This document shows, piece after piece, positions 1 to 10,073 of a stretch of 36,660 nt of DNA. This DNA is from Chara braunii. Lineage: Eukaryota; Streptophyta; Charophyceae; Charales; Characeae. How positions within the stretch are numbered: position 1 is the first letter of the stretch; every line of letters starts with the position of its first letter. The position numbers were made by a program, and so were the translations under genes. The stretch is from assembly GCA_003427395.1 (NCBI GenBank), contig BFEA01000103.1, positions 631,850 through 668,509 of the forward strand. The letters are read 5' to 3'. The notes beneath the pieces were generated by a model that saw nothing but the letters and a program-made list of their open reading frames with translations, had not been told where the DNA came from and ran no database searches.

Positions 1-60
1 TCCACGTGGTGGGCCTTTTTTTTTTTTTTTTCATAGGAGATGGCTATGGCAGGATCTGTG

Positions 61-370
61 TCACGTTGTTTGGCGGAGGAGTAGGAGAAGCGGCAAAAGG
101 AGCAGGAGGAGGGGTGGAAAAAGGAGCGGGAAAAGGAGGAGGGGGAGGGGGAGGTTGAAGAGGAGCGGGAGATTGAGCGCGAGGGGAAATGAAGAGGGGC
201 GAAGGAGCTGCAGGACGAGGAGCGGGAGGAGCGAGAGGAGGTGCGGTAGAAGAGTGAGACGAGGAGCAGAGGGGAAACGGGGAGATGGTTAACGAGCGTA
301 CGGGCGGTGGAGTATTGGGAGGAGATATAGGTGGAGGAGGAGAAGCGGGAGGAGCGGTGTCGGACCAAAT
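61..370 (+). other. Purine-rich tract, possibly decayed Glu/Arg/Lys-rich coding sequence
   Basis: The plus strand is almost entirely G and A here. Read in the frame that begins GCG GAG GAG near 67, it gives runs of Glu, Lys and Arg like the coiled-coil part of the gene that starts at 36139, but it is broken by several stop codons. The opposite strand gives a long proline/serine-rich open frame, which is a composition artefact. It could be a dead copy of a Glu/Arg-rich protein gene or simple purine-rich DNA; the sequence does not decide. Confidence 0.3.
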
Positions 371-570
371 ACCCTTACAAGGGTATTTGGCCATGCTTTT
401 GCATTCGACACGGTGACGATGTCGGCTACCATGATGGAGCCAGTCTGGAATGGAAAGGGTGTGCACGCTTGAGCGTGACACTCGAAACGAATTCCTCGGC
501 CAATAAGGCCGGGGCGAATCGGCGAGAAAAATTTCGAGAGTATGCGCGCGCATTGTTACGACGCACGCTG

Positions 571-2299
571 TGAAGGTTAGGATCTGCAGTAATACCCTTC
601 GACCAAAGAGGTTGAGGGGTCGATAGGGTTAATGTTATGACGAGTAGATCTACGATGTACGCTGAGACTTAATCGTCAGTACATTAGTCAGAATAAATTA
701 ATACGCGGCCCGGTCGTACGATCGGAGCGATTTTTAGTACATGATCATCAGGGTTGAGGTAGCGCCCCGACCGTTGACGTTTGCTCGAGCGATACCTTTA
801 TCCTTACTAGTACACCGTAAGCAAGGTTGAGGCTCTAGCTCAGCCTCCCGTAGGTAGAAAAGGGAGTTGCCCCTTAAGAGGTGACTTCCTGACCGCATGA
901 CTACCCGAGCGACCGGTGCCTTCATCCCTCTGCAAGGGGGGACACCATTGCAAACTCTGATATCGTCCGCATAGGGCCTAGACTCGTACTTCTGGAACCG
1001 GTACCCGCCTAACTGACGATGTCGAGTGCATCGGCCCCCGCGCGAGCAAGGGCCCTCCCGGCCGCGTCACGCAGGAGAAACTTAGTCTTTCAGCTTTTTA
1101 GAGACAACTCAGGGACGACACTGTAACCTGCGTTAACCCTTCGCCGCTCCGGCCGAGTGCGCCAGCTGTACATCCCACGGTCCCCTACGACAGGATAGGT
1201 TCTCGCGGGGCACAACTTACCTTCCCTAAGGGGCTGTCACCACCCTTACGGGCGTATCCCTACCGAGATACTGACCCACATGCGAAAGCTTTTATAATGC
1301 AATTGCAGAGGTAGGCCGGCCGAGGGCGTTTGCTCGTTCGCTGTAGCATAGGTACGCATGGTTAAACGCCGAAGTGGATCCGAACGTCATCTGTCCCTAG
1401 GGCGCTGATCTCCCAGGAATCGGAACGCACGCTGGTCGACTAGGACGTGATATTCCAAGCGTACGGAAAACTTCTAGCGATCCTAGTCCCTTCTTTCAAA
1501 GACGATCAAAGGTTAAACAGATAAAACTCTTTCATGAGACGATTCAGGTCAACGTAAATTGACTTATCTTCTGGAACCGATACAATCATACACGCTACAA
1601 GGGTTGAGTTGACCTCTAACAACACTTATCAATAAAAGCTCAAGGCATGACCTATACACAAGGCAATGCTCAAATGACGTCTGACTAAAATATCTTAACT
1701 CCGCCTGCCAGACGGCTGGGCTGTCACGACTTTTTCGACTCGATGAGATGTGTTGCCAAGTTCTTTCTTTCCGCCCCATACTGACTGCTAGAAAGGAAGC
1801 ACAGACAAATTTCAACTCTCAAGTAACATTAGGATGCCATTACTTGAATGATGACATCACTACCTCTCTAACTTTGGTGTGAATGTCATTTGTAAGTAGT
1901 CCGACTACCACTATACGAGTCAATACTCGACTTGAACAGCCGAACGTTGAATGTCTCATTGAGGTCAAGGATCAATTTTCAATTTTTGTTGGTCGCTTCA
2001 TCCTCCTGGGCAATAATTACTCTTTCTGTTCCACGAATGATGGAGTACCAGCTTTCGAAATGAAGATATTCAAAGCAATGCTCTAACCACATCTTCCTGT
2101 CAACTAGCCTGATTACCACAGGCTTGCACTTCTTACGATGCAAACCTATCCGCGAAGGTAGTGCCTAGTCGCACTCCGCCCATAGCTGGTGAACACACGA
2201 ACTGGGCTTCTTATGGCGCCAGTTCCCCATTCGTCTGTGGCTCCTAAGACGACCACTAGAAGGGTAAACTATAGCGGTTCTTCTTAACGGGAACCGAGA
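571..2299. other. No gene recognised
   Basis: Mixed-composition sequence without a convincing reading frame, repeat array or RNA gene. The frames present are short, start on weak codons and show no domain. Probably decayed mobile-element or intergenic DNA. Confidence 0.5.
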
Positions 2300-2710
2300 A
2301 GAGCTTAGAGGCTTTTGTGAGTAACACACGTCCATCCCTTAGGAGGTGGTCTGGGATTCCCCTCGTCCTCGCCCGAGCGAACCTCGGATCTCAGAAGTCG
2401 GGCTGGCTCCACCACGACAGCATGGTATCCCCCCGCCTAAGTGGTCCACTCCGAGTCGTTAACAGGGTCGGCTCCTAAGGCAACGAACCCCCGCCTTAGA
2501 TGCCTCCTAGGGAAAAAAAATGCACTTACCACAGGAGACGGTCAGCCCCTTATCGCCTAACGTCAAGGGCGAACCTAGACGAAGAAGGAGATCGCATAGA
2601 AGAAAAAAAACATTCGGATGGGAGGGCACAGACAAGGAGGGTTATTCGGGAAAGAATGGGTGTCCTCAGGAAAATCTATCTCCAATTGATTCCTTCTTAT
2701 TTGAGTGATC
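2300..2710 (+). repeat. Dispersed repeat, copy 1
   Basis: Diverged but clear similarity, in the same orientation, to 30170-30590. Shared landmarks include the words around CTCAGAAGT..GGCTCCACC near 2391-2415 and 30269-30295, and ATTCGGGAwAGmATGGGTGTC near 2643-2663 and 30527-30547, followed in both by ATTCCTTCTTAT. The order and spacing of landmarks is kept, so this is one family rather than chance. A TTTTTTCAG..ACCT block follows at about 2816-2850, as at the end of the second copy. No protein domain is recognisable in it. Confidence 0.7.
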
Positions 2711-3803
2711 AAATTCCTATGCGTCGTCTACTTGTTGTCCTTCCCTTCGACATGCATGTGAGAGGCAGAAAACAATCATCATTTCTTCATTCCCGCTGAC
2801 ATGATCAGATCCCCCTTTTTTTTTCAGGCATACTCCTACCTACCTGCACATCAGATCAAACAACCAGTTCAAAAGAAAACAATGCAAACCCATTCTCAAG
2901 TCAGACTCCTATTCACACGCGCATGCACACATCTCCTCTACCTTTTCAATAAGCGTTCGAAGAACAGGGTCAAGCAAGTGTGGGCTTACACAGGCGTGAA
3001 GGGAACTGAGTCAGGCTAACTGACCTTGAGTGAAGTTTGATCCGGCTCACTCAAGAAAGCCGAGTAATATTCCAGTCAAAGTTGAGCAGATGATCGTCCT
3101 TAAAGTTAGAAATATACAGCTCACAACTCGACAACTCATGGTCGTTTCACTGAATGATGACCACCTTACTCTCCAACTTCTCGAATGATCGAAAGTCACC
3201 TCCACTGAAAGACTCAAGCGAGATAACCCTCTAGGAGGGTGTTCCCAACAATGAGTCCCAGAATGTCCCACGTCACCGCTGTACCACCGGATGGACCCAA
3301 ACTCAGAACCGCTCGCACCACGTTCCACACAAAAAAAATAAAGGTGGCTCTGACTCAAAACCGCAAATGCCGAGAGCCCCAATAAATGTCCTTCCGACGC
3401 AAACCGCAAGTGCCGCAACTCCAATAGCCAGTGTTGCGTCCCCCCACAAAGTGATTTCTTCATGCCGCCGGCCCACACATCATTATCGCACAATCCCAAC
3501 CACGCACCAGTGTTAGCCCAACCTCTAGGCCACACTGAAATTCACCTTAACATCCGTGCACCACAAAAAAAATATGCGGACCACTGCTTGCTGCGCCGTC
3601 AACGGTACTATGTCGCCGTGCGGCATCACCGCCTGATCACACGTCACCACAGACAACCAGCTCCACCCCGCTCCAAAATTCCGGTAACACAACCGCCATT
3701 GTCGAGCCTCCAAATGGACAGTACCTCCCCTTGACAACGTCGCTATAGCTGTACCAAATGGCAACACTTCCTCATTGACAACGTCGCTGCCACCACAATC
3801 CGG
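2711..3803. other. No gene recognised
   Basis: Open frames on both strands exist but have no domain, no compositional support and overlap each other. The right part is GC-rich and grades into the 54-bp minisatellite. Confidence 0.5.
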
Positions 3804-4127
3804 CAGCGCTTCCGCACCACCGCCGTTAAAACTTGTGCAGCGGCGACAAAATTTCGACAGCGCTTCCGCAGCACCGCTGTTAAAACCTGCGCAGCCGCCG
3901 CAAAATTTCGGCAGCGCTTCCGCGCCACCGCCGTTAGAACCTGTGCAGCCGCTGCAAAATTTCGGCAGCGCTTCCGCGCCACTGGCAAAAATTATCCTGC
4001 CGCCGCCGTGCAGAACGGGCAGAGCCTCCCCTGCACCGCTTGCCGAAGACCTGCCGCCGCCGTGCCAAACTGGCAGAACCTCCCCTGCACCGCTTGCCGA
4101 AGAAGTGCAGCGAACAACAACACCTCC
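3804..4127 (+). repeat. 54-bp minisatellite (18-codon period), six units
   Basis: The word CAGCGCTTCCGC or its variant CAGAGCCTCCC recurs at 3804, 3858, 3912, 3966, 4020 and 4074, exactly 54 bases apart. The first four units share one subtype and the last two another. Because 54 is a multiple of three, frames stay open on both strands through the array. The plus-strand frame (about 3775-4377) would read an 18-residue repeat with a GSASAPPPL core; the minus-strand frame (4139-3525) is equally open. There is no start, promoter or domain to choose between them, so protein coding is not claimed. Confidence 0.85.
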
Positions 4128-4229
4128 CGCGGGCACCATACAGCCCGGTGGCTATGGCAGCCTCACCTTTCTTCTCTCACTGCAGACCTCCACTCCACTC
4201 CTCTTACTCACTGGCCCTCAACACTCTGG

Positions 4230-4545
4230 CAGCATAATGCTGCTCACTACTCCACATTCAGTCAGAATGTGGGCAGCACCTCAACTGAGTGAGGATGCTG
4301 TTGGCCAGCCCTGCTTTTATAGCTGGGCTGGAGTGGTAGGCAGCCTCTTGAGGCTCAGCCAAAAAAAACGGGGCTGAGCCTAGCCCTCGATCTGAACTTC
4401 GATCGAGGGCTGGGAATCTTGATGTTCCACTAGGAACATCAAGTCCATAGCTTTGGTTATGAATCTGGCCTCCATCCCCGGCCGGTCGCAGTCCAAAATG
4501 GCAGTACCAAGCCATTTTCAGCAGACTGTTGAAACCAACAGTCTG
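4230..4545. repeat. Hairpin cluster A: seven strong perfect stem-loops
   Basis: Perfect inverted repeats (span; stem; loop): 4252-4272 (8 bp, 5 nt), 4305-4331 (7, 13), 4351-4381 (10, 11), 4382-4411 (11, 8), 4418-4443 (11, 4), 4495-4518 (8, 8), 4522-4545 (10, 4). A further 6-bp stem with a one-base loop lies at 4230-4242. The stems are unrelated in sequence, so this is not one repeated hairpin. They cover about 60% of 4252-4545. Rho-independent-like signals make no sense in a eukaryote; the cluster may be structured RNA or the product of repeated template switching. Confidence 0.85.
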
Positions 4546-4654
4546 TTTTCTAACTTTGCATCTGGGCCTGCGTCGCAGTCAAGTTCGCGACATTCCCCCT
4601 CTCCCACCTTTCCCTTCTCCTCCTTCTTCCTACCCCTGTATCCAATCTACCCCC

Positions 4655-5105
4655 GCGGCCACATACGTGGCCGCCACTTATTATTATTATTATTATTATT
4701 ATTATTTATTTTTTTTCCTAATCCAGGGGCAGCTCGTCGTTCGAAAACGAACGAGTACCCCCTCTGCTTCCCCTGCTCTGAGTCAGTGTCAAGCCCAACA
4801 GGGCCTCTTTCCCTTTGCCCCGCATCTGTATCTGGCACAGAATAGGCGCCAGCTACAGGCGTGCAGCTCAGGAAGCAGCTCGTTTCAAAACCAACGAGCA
4901 GTACTTACCTGTTGGGTGCCATCCTCGCTCTCTCTATCTTTCTCTTTCTCCCTACTAACCTTGAACACAGCCGCCCACGGGCGGCAGGTTCATTCAATTT
5001 TGCTCATCCGAAGATGAGCCGTCGGGGCACAGCCCCCTGAAGAGTCGGTGTGCCTCCCACGAAACAGTCTGGCACAGTCATGCCCGTTCGTCTAAAACGA
5101 ACAGG
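4655..5105. repeat. Hairpin cluster B
   Basis: Perfect stems at 4655-4674 (8 bp, loop 4), 4737-4754 (7, loop AAAA), 4878-4899 (7, 8), 4970-4985 (7, 2), 5002-5019 (7, 4), 5024-5036 (5, 3) and 5086-5102 (6, 5). In addition CCCAACAGG at 4794-4802 can pair with CCTGTTGGG at 4908-4916, enclosing the 4878-4899 hairpin. A (TTA)n microsatellite interrupts at 4678-4707. Sequences of the arms are again unrelated to one another. Confidence 0.75.
4678..4707 (+). repeat. (TTA)n microsatellite
   Basis: About nine TTA units followed by a T run; the first of six ATT-type arrays in the left 14 kb, all with ATT on the plus strand. Confidence 0.95.
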
Positions 5106-5114
5106 TGCTTTGGT

Positions 5115-5275
5115 ACCAATAGAAGAAAAGAATTAAAAAAAAAAAAAAAAAACATCTAAACGAAATCTGGAAAGAAAAACCCAAAAATCTAAAAAGGAAA
5201 TATAAAACAAGATCTAAAACCATAATAATAATAACAAAAAGAACGAAAAGAAGAAAAAGGTAACGAACTTACCTC
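5115..5275. repeat. A-rich tract
   Basis: An A run at about 5135-5152 followed by about 110 bases dominated by A. It separates two hairpin clusters and contains no gene. Confidence 0.7.
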
Positions 5276-5430
5276 CTGGGCCGAGGTCCCACTAGCAAGG
5301 ACGATCGGATCGAATGACTGAATCTGGATGTGTTTTATGCAGAGATGCAGAAAGCAGTTCAATCTCGATTTCCTGCACCCCTCAACAAACACGTCCAGAT
5401 GCAGGCTTTCGGCCCTAGGCACTTGCCAGG

Positions 5431-5577
5431 GCGCCACATGGCGCTGTACTCCTTAGGTTTTAGTTTTTTTTTTTTTTTTTTTCTAATTATAACCGTTGGC
5501 TTATGCCAACGGTCACATCGTGGCTGAAAGCCACGGTTTCGTCATGCAGACCCAAGCTCGAATCCCGTAGGATTCGA
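5431..5577. repeat. Hairpin cluster C
   Basis: Perfect stems at 5431-5444 (6 bp, loop 2), 5492-5513 (9, loop TTAT), 5519-5535 (7, loop 3) and 5558-5577 (8, loop CGTA). The last three follow one another with gaps of 5 and 22 bases. A T run (5466-5482) lies just upstream and another (about 5588-5614) just downstream. Confidence 0.8.
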
Positions 5578-5675
5578 TGAAATTTTCCAACCTTTTTTTT
5601 TTTTTTTTTTTTTTCCGACCATTTCTCGTTTTATGCGTGTTATTCTTGTGCAGGGGCCATGCTACCTTCTCCCGC

Positions 5676-5860
5676 GCGGCCGATTCCGGCCGCACAATCT
5701 CTTCGATTGCGCGGCCGAAATCGGCCGCGCCAACTCACCTGGCTGCTAAAAAAGAGGAGCCAACTCACGGTCGCATATGGATTCGATCCCCGCATCTGCG
5801 GGGTAACACTCTGCTATGTTTACCCTCTGGGCTGGCTCCTATTACGGTTATAATAGGAGC
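5676..5860. repeat. Hairpin cluster D
   Basis: Perfect stems at 5676-5693 (7 bp, loop 4), 5709-5730 (10, loop AA), 5788-5803 (7, loop 2) and 5835-5860 (10, loop 6). The first two share a GCGGCCG core and could also pair with each other. A 5-bp stem at 5949-5963 follows. This is the right edge of the densest hairpin zone. Confidence 0.8.
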
Positions 5861-6770
5861 AGCCCTCCAACTTGAAGGGTTGCGGGGCCCGGTCGATCGT
5901 CCCTTAGTAGCACGTCCGCCTCCCCCCAGCCTGGGGCCTTGCCGACTTCGCCTATTCGAGGCGTCGCAGGCCCTGCTTACCGGCCGTGCCTTGCCGGTTA
6001 GCCGCGCTACCCTGGCTTGGTAATCACCTAATTGGGTAGGGCTCGGTACCGGCCAGTTGGCCTTCTAGTTCCAAATCCAACCTTGCAGGCCCAAACTTCC
6101 TATTCCTCCTGCGCTGCGGCACTACACCCGGCGCACCCCTGTTTTTAGCCCACTTAGGCCTTGAATCGCGCGGCTTAGCTATTTTAGGTAGACTAGGTGT
6201 AGTTCTAGCCTTTCCATGACTGCGCACCATTGCGGCCCTGTCAAGAACTGCGGACGACGGTCGTACCGCTGACTCCCGCTGTCTCGAATGAACGTCGACG
6301 ACATCACACGTCAACAACGTCCTACGTCAACGACGTCAAGTTTAGGTTTCTCAGTTATAGGATTGGTATGAATAATCTTTGGCAACATCAATCTCATCAA
6401 GTCTTTCAATCCAAAAAACGGTCGGGCAGTGTCTGATCTTGAAAAACTCGGGCAGAAACTCGTACAGGCGTTTCTGTTCCGACAACGGTACTAGGCCTCT
6501 GGAAATGTCAACTTCTGTTTTCTTCTAGTCGACATCGAGTGGGCGGCAGGTCTACTCGGTGTGGTACCAGCCTACCTGCTACTTGAGTGCTTTCCCGCTG
6601 TTCTAAAGTGTGCGGGTTTACCCCGGTACCTTGTAACTTTCCCACCGCGACCTTCAAATGACCACGGTTAAGTACCGGCCAACCGGGCCTTCCGATTAGA
6701 ATAAATGCCCTTGCAGGTCCTACCCACACACGCAGACTAGCAAGCGGGCACACCCGCATAGGCTAGAACG

Positions 6771-7183
6771 GGCTCAGGCCGCTGGTTGGACTGAGCCCCG
6801 CTACTATATACATAGTAGAGCTGCTCCTCTTTTACTTGAAGTGGGAGCTAGCTTAGTAGGTTTCAGTACTGTTTGACATGCGGGGGATCTGGGGATCGAG
6901 ACTTACCGCCCACTAAGTTAGCTCCCTTTTTGGGAGGGGAGCTCTACCTTGTTTTACCCCGCCTTTGGACAGACGGGCTCGAACTAGCTTAGTAGGTTTC
7001 AGTACTGTTTGACATGCGGGGGATCTGGGGATCGAGACTTACCCCCTACTGAGTTAGCTCCCTTTTTGGAAGGGGAACTCTACCTTGTTTAACCCCGCCT
7101 TCGGACACACGGGGCTCGAACCCGTGACGTCAATATTAGAATGGGGAGTAGTTAGTGCCCGTTGTGACAGTTGGCACAACGGG
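6771..7183. repeat. Hairpin cluster E (sparser)
   Basis: Perfect stems at 6771-6797 (7 bp, loop 13), 6801-6818 (7, loop ATAC), 7108-7126 (6, loop 7) and 7158-7183 (9, loop 8). They flank and overlap the 136-bp tandem duplication, so hairpins continue beyond the densest zone at lower density. Confidence 0.7.
6849..7120 (+). repeat. 136-bp tandem duplication
   Basis: Two neighbouring copies of a unit, marked by CTTAGTAGG at 6852 and 6988. They are nearly identical through GTTTGACATGCGGGGGATC and the following TTAGCTCCCTTTTTGG, then differ by scattered substitutions towards their ends. The second copy closes with CACGGG..CCCGTG arms that the first lacks. No coding frame or recognised element lies in the unit. 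Confidence 0.9.
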
Positions 7184-7440
7184 GTGGCTTGTAGTTAGAT
7201 TCCTTGTTTTCCTTTTATTTTATTTTTTTGGTTTATTAGTTAGATTCGTTTTTATTAGGTTATTTTATTTTGTTTTATTCTTATTTTCTTTCTATTCTCG
7301 TAATTGCCTCTTATGAGTATGCCTTTACGAAGCTGCCTCTGAACCTGGGCAGATTTTGTTCAACCGTGTGGCAAGGTTCTTAGACTGGCCGAAGTCACGA
7401 AAGACTGGCTGCCCGTCATGAGAACTCGCTAAGCTGCAGG
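7184..7440. other. T-rich spacer, no gene
   Basis: TTTTATTT-rich sequence between the tandem duplication and the purine-rich module; nothing recognisable in it. Confidence 0.5.
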
Positions 7441-7860
7441 GGGCAGCGAGAAGCGGGAGAGTTGTGCGGAAAATTGTAGGAGATCGTCGCGTGGAGGATG
7501 GAGAAAGCCATCACGGAGGAAAAGGGGGTAGGACCGCGAAGAAGAAGGCGGCGCGAGGAAAGGGGCGGTGAGATATAGTGAGAGGGAGAGAGTAAGATAA
7601 GTCGAAGAAGAGGAGGGAAGGAGAAGAAAGGAGGAACGCGCGAGTGAAGGAGGGGCTGCGCGAGGAAAAGAAGAAGAAGACGAAGAAGGAGGAGGAGGAG
7701 GAGAAAGGAGAAGAAGGTGAAGAGGAAGGAGAAAGTGAAAGGATGCTTACCTAGCGACGGACGACGTCGACGACGGGCAGGCGACGAAGACAGGCTGACG
7801 GCGACGATGGGCTGACGACGACGACGACAGAGCAATAGAGAGAGAACAGGTAGGTCTCCT
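7440..7860 (+). repeat. Purine-rich module, copy 1
   Basis: A GA-rich stretch runs into a CGACGACGACGA-rich stretch and ends in GAACAG|GTAGGT, then a TACCACGCGATTTAC block. The same order of parts (GA-rich, GACGACGA-rich, AAAGCAG|GTAAGT, CCACACGACTTAC) is found at about 8500-9040. The CAG|GTRAGT junction resembles a plus-strand 5' splice site. Long open frames here reflect purine bias and are not called as genes. Confidence 0.6.
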
Positions 7861-7890
7861 ACCACGCGATTTACTTCCTAAAACCAAAGG

Positions 7891-7945
7891 GAATGAATCT
7901 ACTGATAGAACACGGAAACGTACATCACTACGTACGTGCGTGCAT
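7891..7945 (+). repeat. Dispersed 45-bp family, copy 1
   Basis: Begins GAATGAATCTACTGATAGAACA and is followed by alternating GT-rich sequence. It matches copies at 8074, 9121 and 12187 (plus strand) and about 9788-9830 (minus strand). Confidence 0.7.
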
Positions 7946-8073
7946 GTACGTGGGTGCGTGCATGCGTATGCGTGAGTGTATGTGTATGTATATGTGTGTG
8001 TGAAGTGGGTGTGTGAGTGTTCCACCCCGCGACGGACCTCGCGATACTTTCACTGATAGGATGCACAAAAATT

Positions 8074-8147
8074 AGTGAATCTACCGCTAGAACATGAAAA
8101 TATACAGTACTACACGTGCAAATATGTGTGTGTGTGTGTGTGTGTGT
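8074..8147 (+). repeat. Dispersed 45-bp family, copy 2, with (TG)n
   Basis: GTGAATCTACCGCTAGAACA followed by a GT microsatellite at about 8124-8147 and a GA-rich tail. Same layout as the other plus-strand copies. Confidence 0.7.
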
Positions 8148-8292
8148 ATGAAAGAGGGAGAGGGATTGAGAGGCCCTTACCCGTTCGTCGCTGGTCGCAA
8201 TCGCAGCGGTCGGGCGATCAGCCCGAACACAATGCACCCCCCCCTTTGTCGACTGTATCGTACCAAAAAATGGCGAATATACATTCACTATC

Positions 8293-8304
8293 TATTATTA
8301 TTAC

Positions 8305-8355
<51 letters not shown>
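8293..8355 (+). repeat. (ATT)n microsatellite
   Basis: About 20 ATT units with one interruption near the left end; same orientation as the other five ATT arrays. Confidence 0.95.
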
Positions 8356-8356
<1 letters not shown>

Positions 8357-8399
8357 GCGACTTGACATTAGCTACAGGCGTTGGTATGGAGTGTCAGAA

Positions 8400-9040
8400 A
8401 ATGAGAATGGTAGCGGACGCAAGTAGGAAGATGGAGAGCGGGAGACATACGAGATAGCGCATGGGGGTAAACGGGAAAGACGATGGGCGGAGAGGGAAAG
8501 GAGATGGCCGCGTGAATAGGAGTGGAACGTGCGGAAAAAGCAACGGGGAGGATGTGTGCGGTGAAAACAACAAGATGACGACGATGGAGAAGAGGAGGGG
8601 AGTGGAAGAAAGTTAGCATGGTGGTAGACGGAGGAGAACGCACGGAGAAAAGGAGGAGAATCGTGCAAAGGAAGTAGGGGCGCGCGTTGCAGACGCTCGA
8701 AGAAAGCGAGCGCGATAAGAGAAAGCGGGCACAGAGCTGCGCATGTGAGCAGAGGAGGCCAGCAAGATAGTGCGAGCAGAGAGAAGATAGGCGCAGCCTG
8801 AAAGAAGCAGCGCGCACGCCGAAGGGGTAGGCACGAGAAAAAGAAGGAAGAAGTAGGAGAAGAAGAGGAGTAGAAGGGGAAGGAGGAGAAGGAGAAAGGG
8901 GTTTGGTAGAATACGTGCTGAGCGTACGGTCAAACGACGACGACGAAGACCGACTGACGACGATGACGACATTGAAGGCGGCGACGACAACGGATCGATA
9001 GAGAAAGAAAGCAGGTAAGTTCCGACCACACGACTTACCT
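8400..9040 (+). repeat. Purine-rich module, copy 2
   Basis: GA-rich then GACGACGA-rich sequence ending in AAAGCAG|GTAAGT at about 9015, parallel in order to 7440-7860. The open frames on the minus strand (Ser/Leu/Arg-rich) are bias artefacts with no domain. Confidence 0.6.
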
Positions 9041-9062
9041 CATGATAAGTTTCATTGATAGG

Positions 9063-9078
9063 AATAAATAAAATAAAA

Positions 9079-9117
<39 letters not shown>

Positions 9118-9119
9118 AT
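9063..9119 (+). repeat. (AAAT)n microsatellite
   Basis: AATAA/AAAT units, nearly perfect, directly before the third copy of the 45-bp family. Confidence 0.9.
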
Positions 9120-9120
9120 C

Positions 9121-9250
9121 GAATGAATTTACTGCTAAAACATGGATATGTGCATTACCACACACCACGTATGTGTGAGTGTGTGTGTGTGTGTGTTTGT
9201 GTGTGTGTGAGAGAGAAAAAGAGAGAGAGAGTTCTTCTTCTTCTTCTTCT
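9121..9250 (+). repeat. Dispersed 45-bp family, copy 3, with GT, GA and TTC arrays
   Basis: GAATGAATTTACTGCTAAAACA followed by (GT)n at about 9178-9208, (GA)n and (TTC)n. The neighbouring region to 9790 holds short GA arrays but no gene. Confidence 0.7.
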
Positions 9251-9787
9251 CAGTCCACCATCTTTCCCTCACCCTCTTGTTATCTGACTTCACTGCATCA
9301 GTAGACTATGAGCGAAAGAGAGAGAGAGAGAGAGCTTGGTGACATTTTGGATCCTGACTCGACATTGGACGTCAGACATTTTAACGAGGGATTATGTGGG
9401 ACTTGACGACTTTCCCATCTCTCCCCTCCTCTTCGTGAGTGCATGTCTGGACCTGGCGCCCTCTTCCTGTGTATAGCGCCAAGCCCTTCACACCGTGTGG
9501 TGAGAATGATGTATGTTTGGTCTGCTTTGCAACATTGATTGGGCTAGTCATTAGTATTCTAAGTATTCAGCTTGCACTACGTGATAGAGGTCAGACCCGG
9601 TCAGGTTAGGATCTGTATTTGAGTCTTCCGCTACGCTATCTGTATCTTGTATAAGTGGTCGGTCCTTCTTCTGGTCTGCGCCTTTACAGTAGGCAACTGC
9701 GTGTGAGTGTGTGAGAGAGAGCCAAGTCTCCAACCTGCGACTCACCCCGCGCTACGAGGATAGATAGAATGAGCGAATCCAAAAAGT

Positions 9788-9830
9788 GGCAGTATATATT
9801 TTCACTTTTCAGTGGAAGATTCATTCCGTT
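9788..9830 (-). repeat. Dispersed 45-bp family, copy 5 (inverted)
   Basis: On the minus strand it reads GGAATGAATCTTCCACTGAA then AAATATATACTGCC, matching the family. It is the only inverted copy, so the family moves or was rearranged independently of the simple repeats next to it. Confidence 0.6.
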
Positions 9831-9905
9831 TTTGCTCATCCTATCGATGGAATGTGAGTGATCCAATCGATGGAATGTGTGTGTGTGAATGATCCGACCA
9901 AGGAG

Positions 9906-9906
9906 G

Positions 9907-9998
<92 letters not shown>

Positions 9999-9999
9999 N

Positions 10000-10070
<71 letters not shown>
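9906..10070 (+). repeat. (GA)n microsatellite
   Basis: About 82 GA units with one ambiguous base at 9999, so its assembled length is not reliable. Apparent open frames of Glu-Arg or Leu-Ser repeats across it are artefacts. Confidence 0.97.

Positions 10071-10073
<3 letters not shown>

Noticed and set aside
44-553. 169-codon proline/serine-rich frame on the minus strand
   Set aside because: It is the complement of a purine-rich tract with no domain or start context; composition alone keeps it open.
3047-3535. 162-codon minus-strand frame
   Set aside because: No domain, overlaps other frames of similar length, and no promoter or start context supports it.
5779-5803. GGATTCGATCC resembling a Pol III B box
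   Set aside because: No A box at a suitable distance and no tRNA fold; the sequence is part of a hairpin in the palindrome-rich zone.
7108-7126. T-arm-like stem-loop with CTCGAA, possible tRNA or SINE B box
   Set aside because: No matching acceptor, D or anticodon arms at the right spacing, and the loop is out of register with a true T loop.
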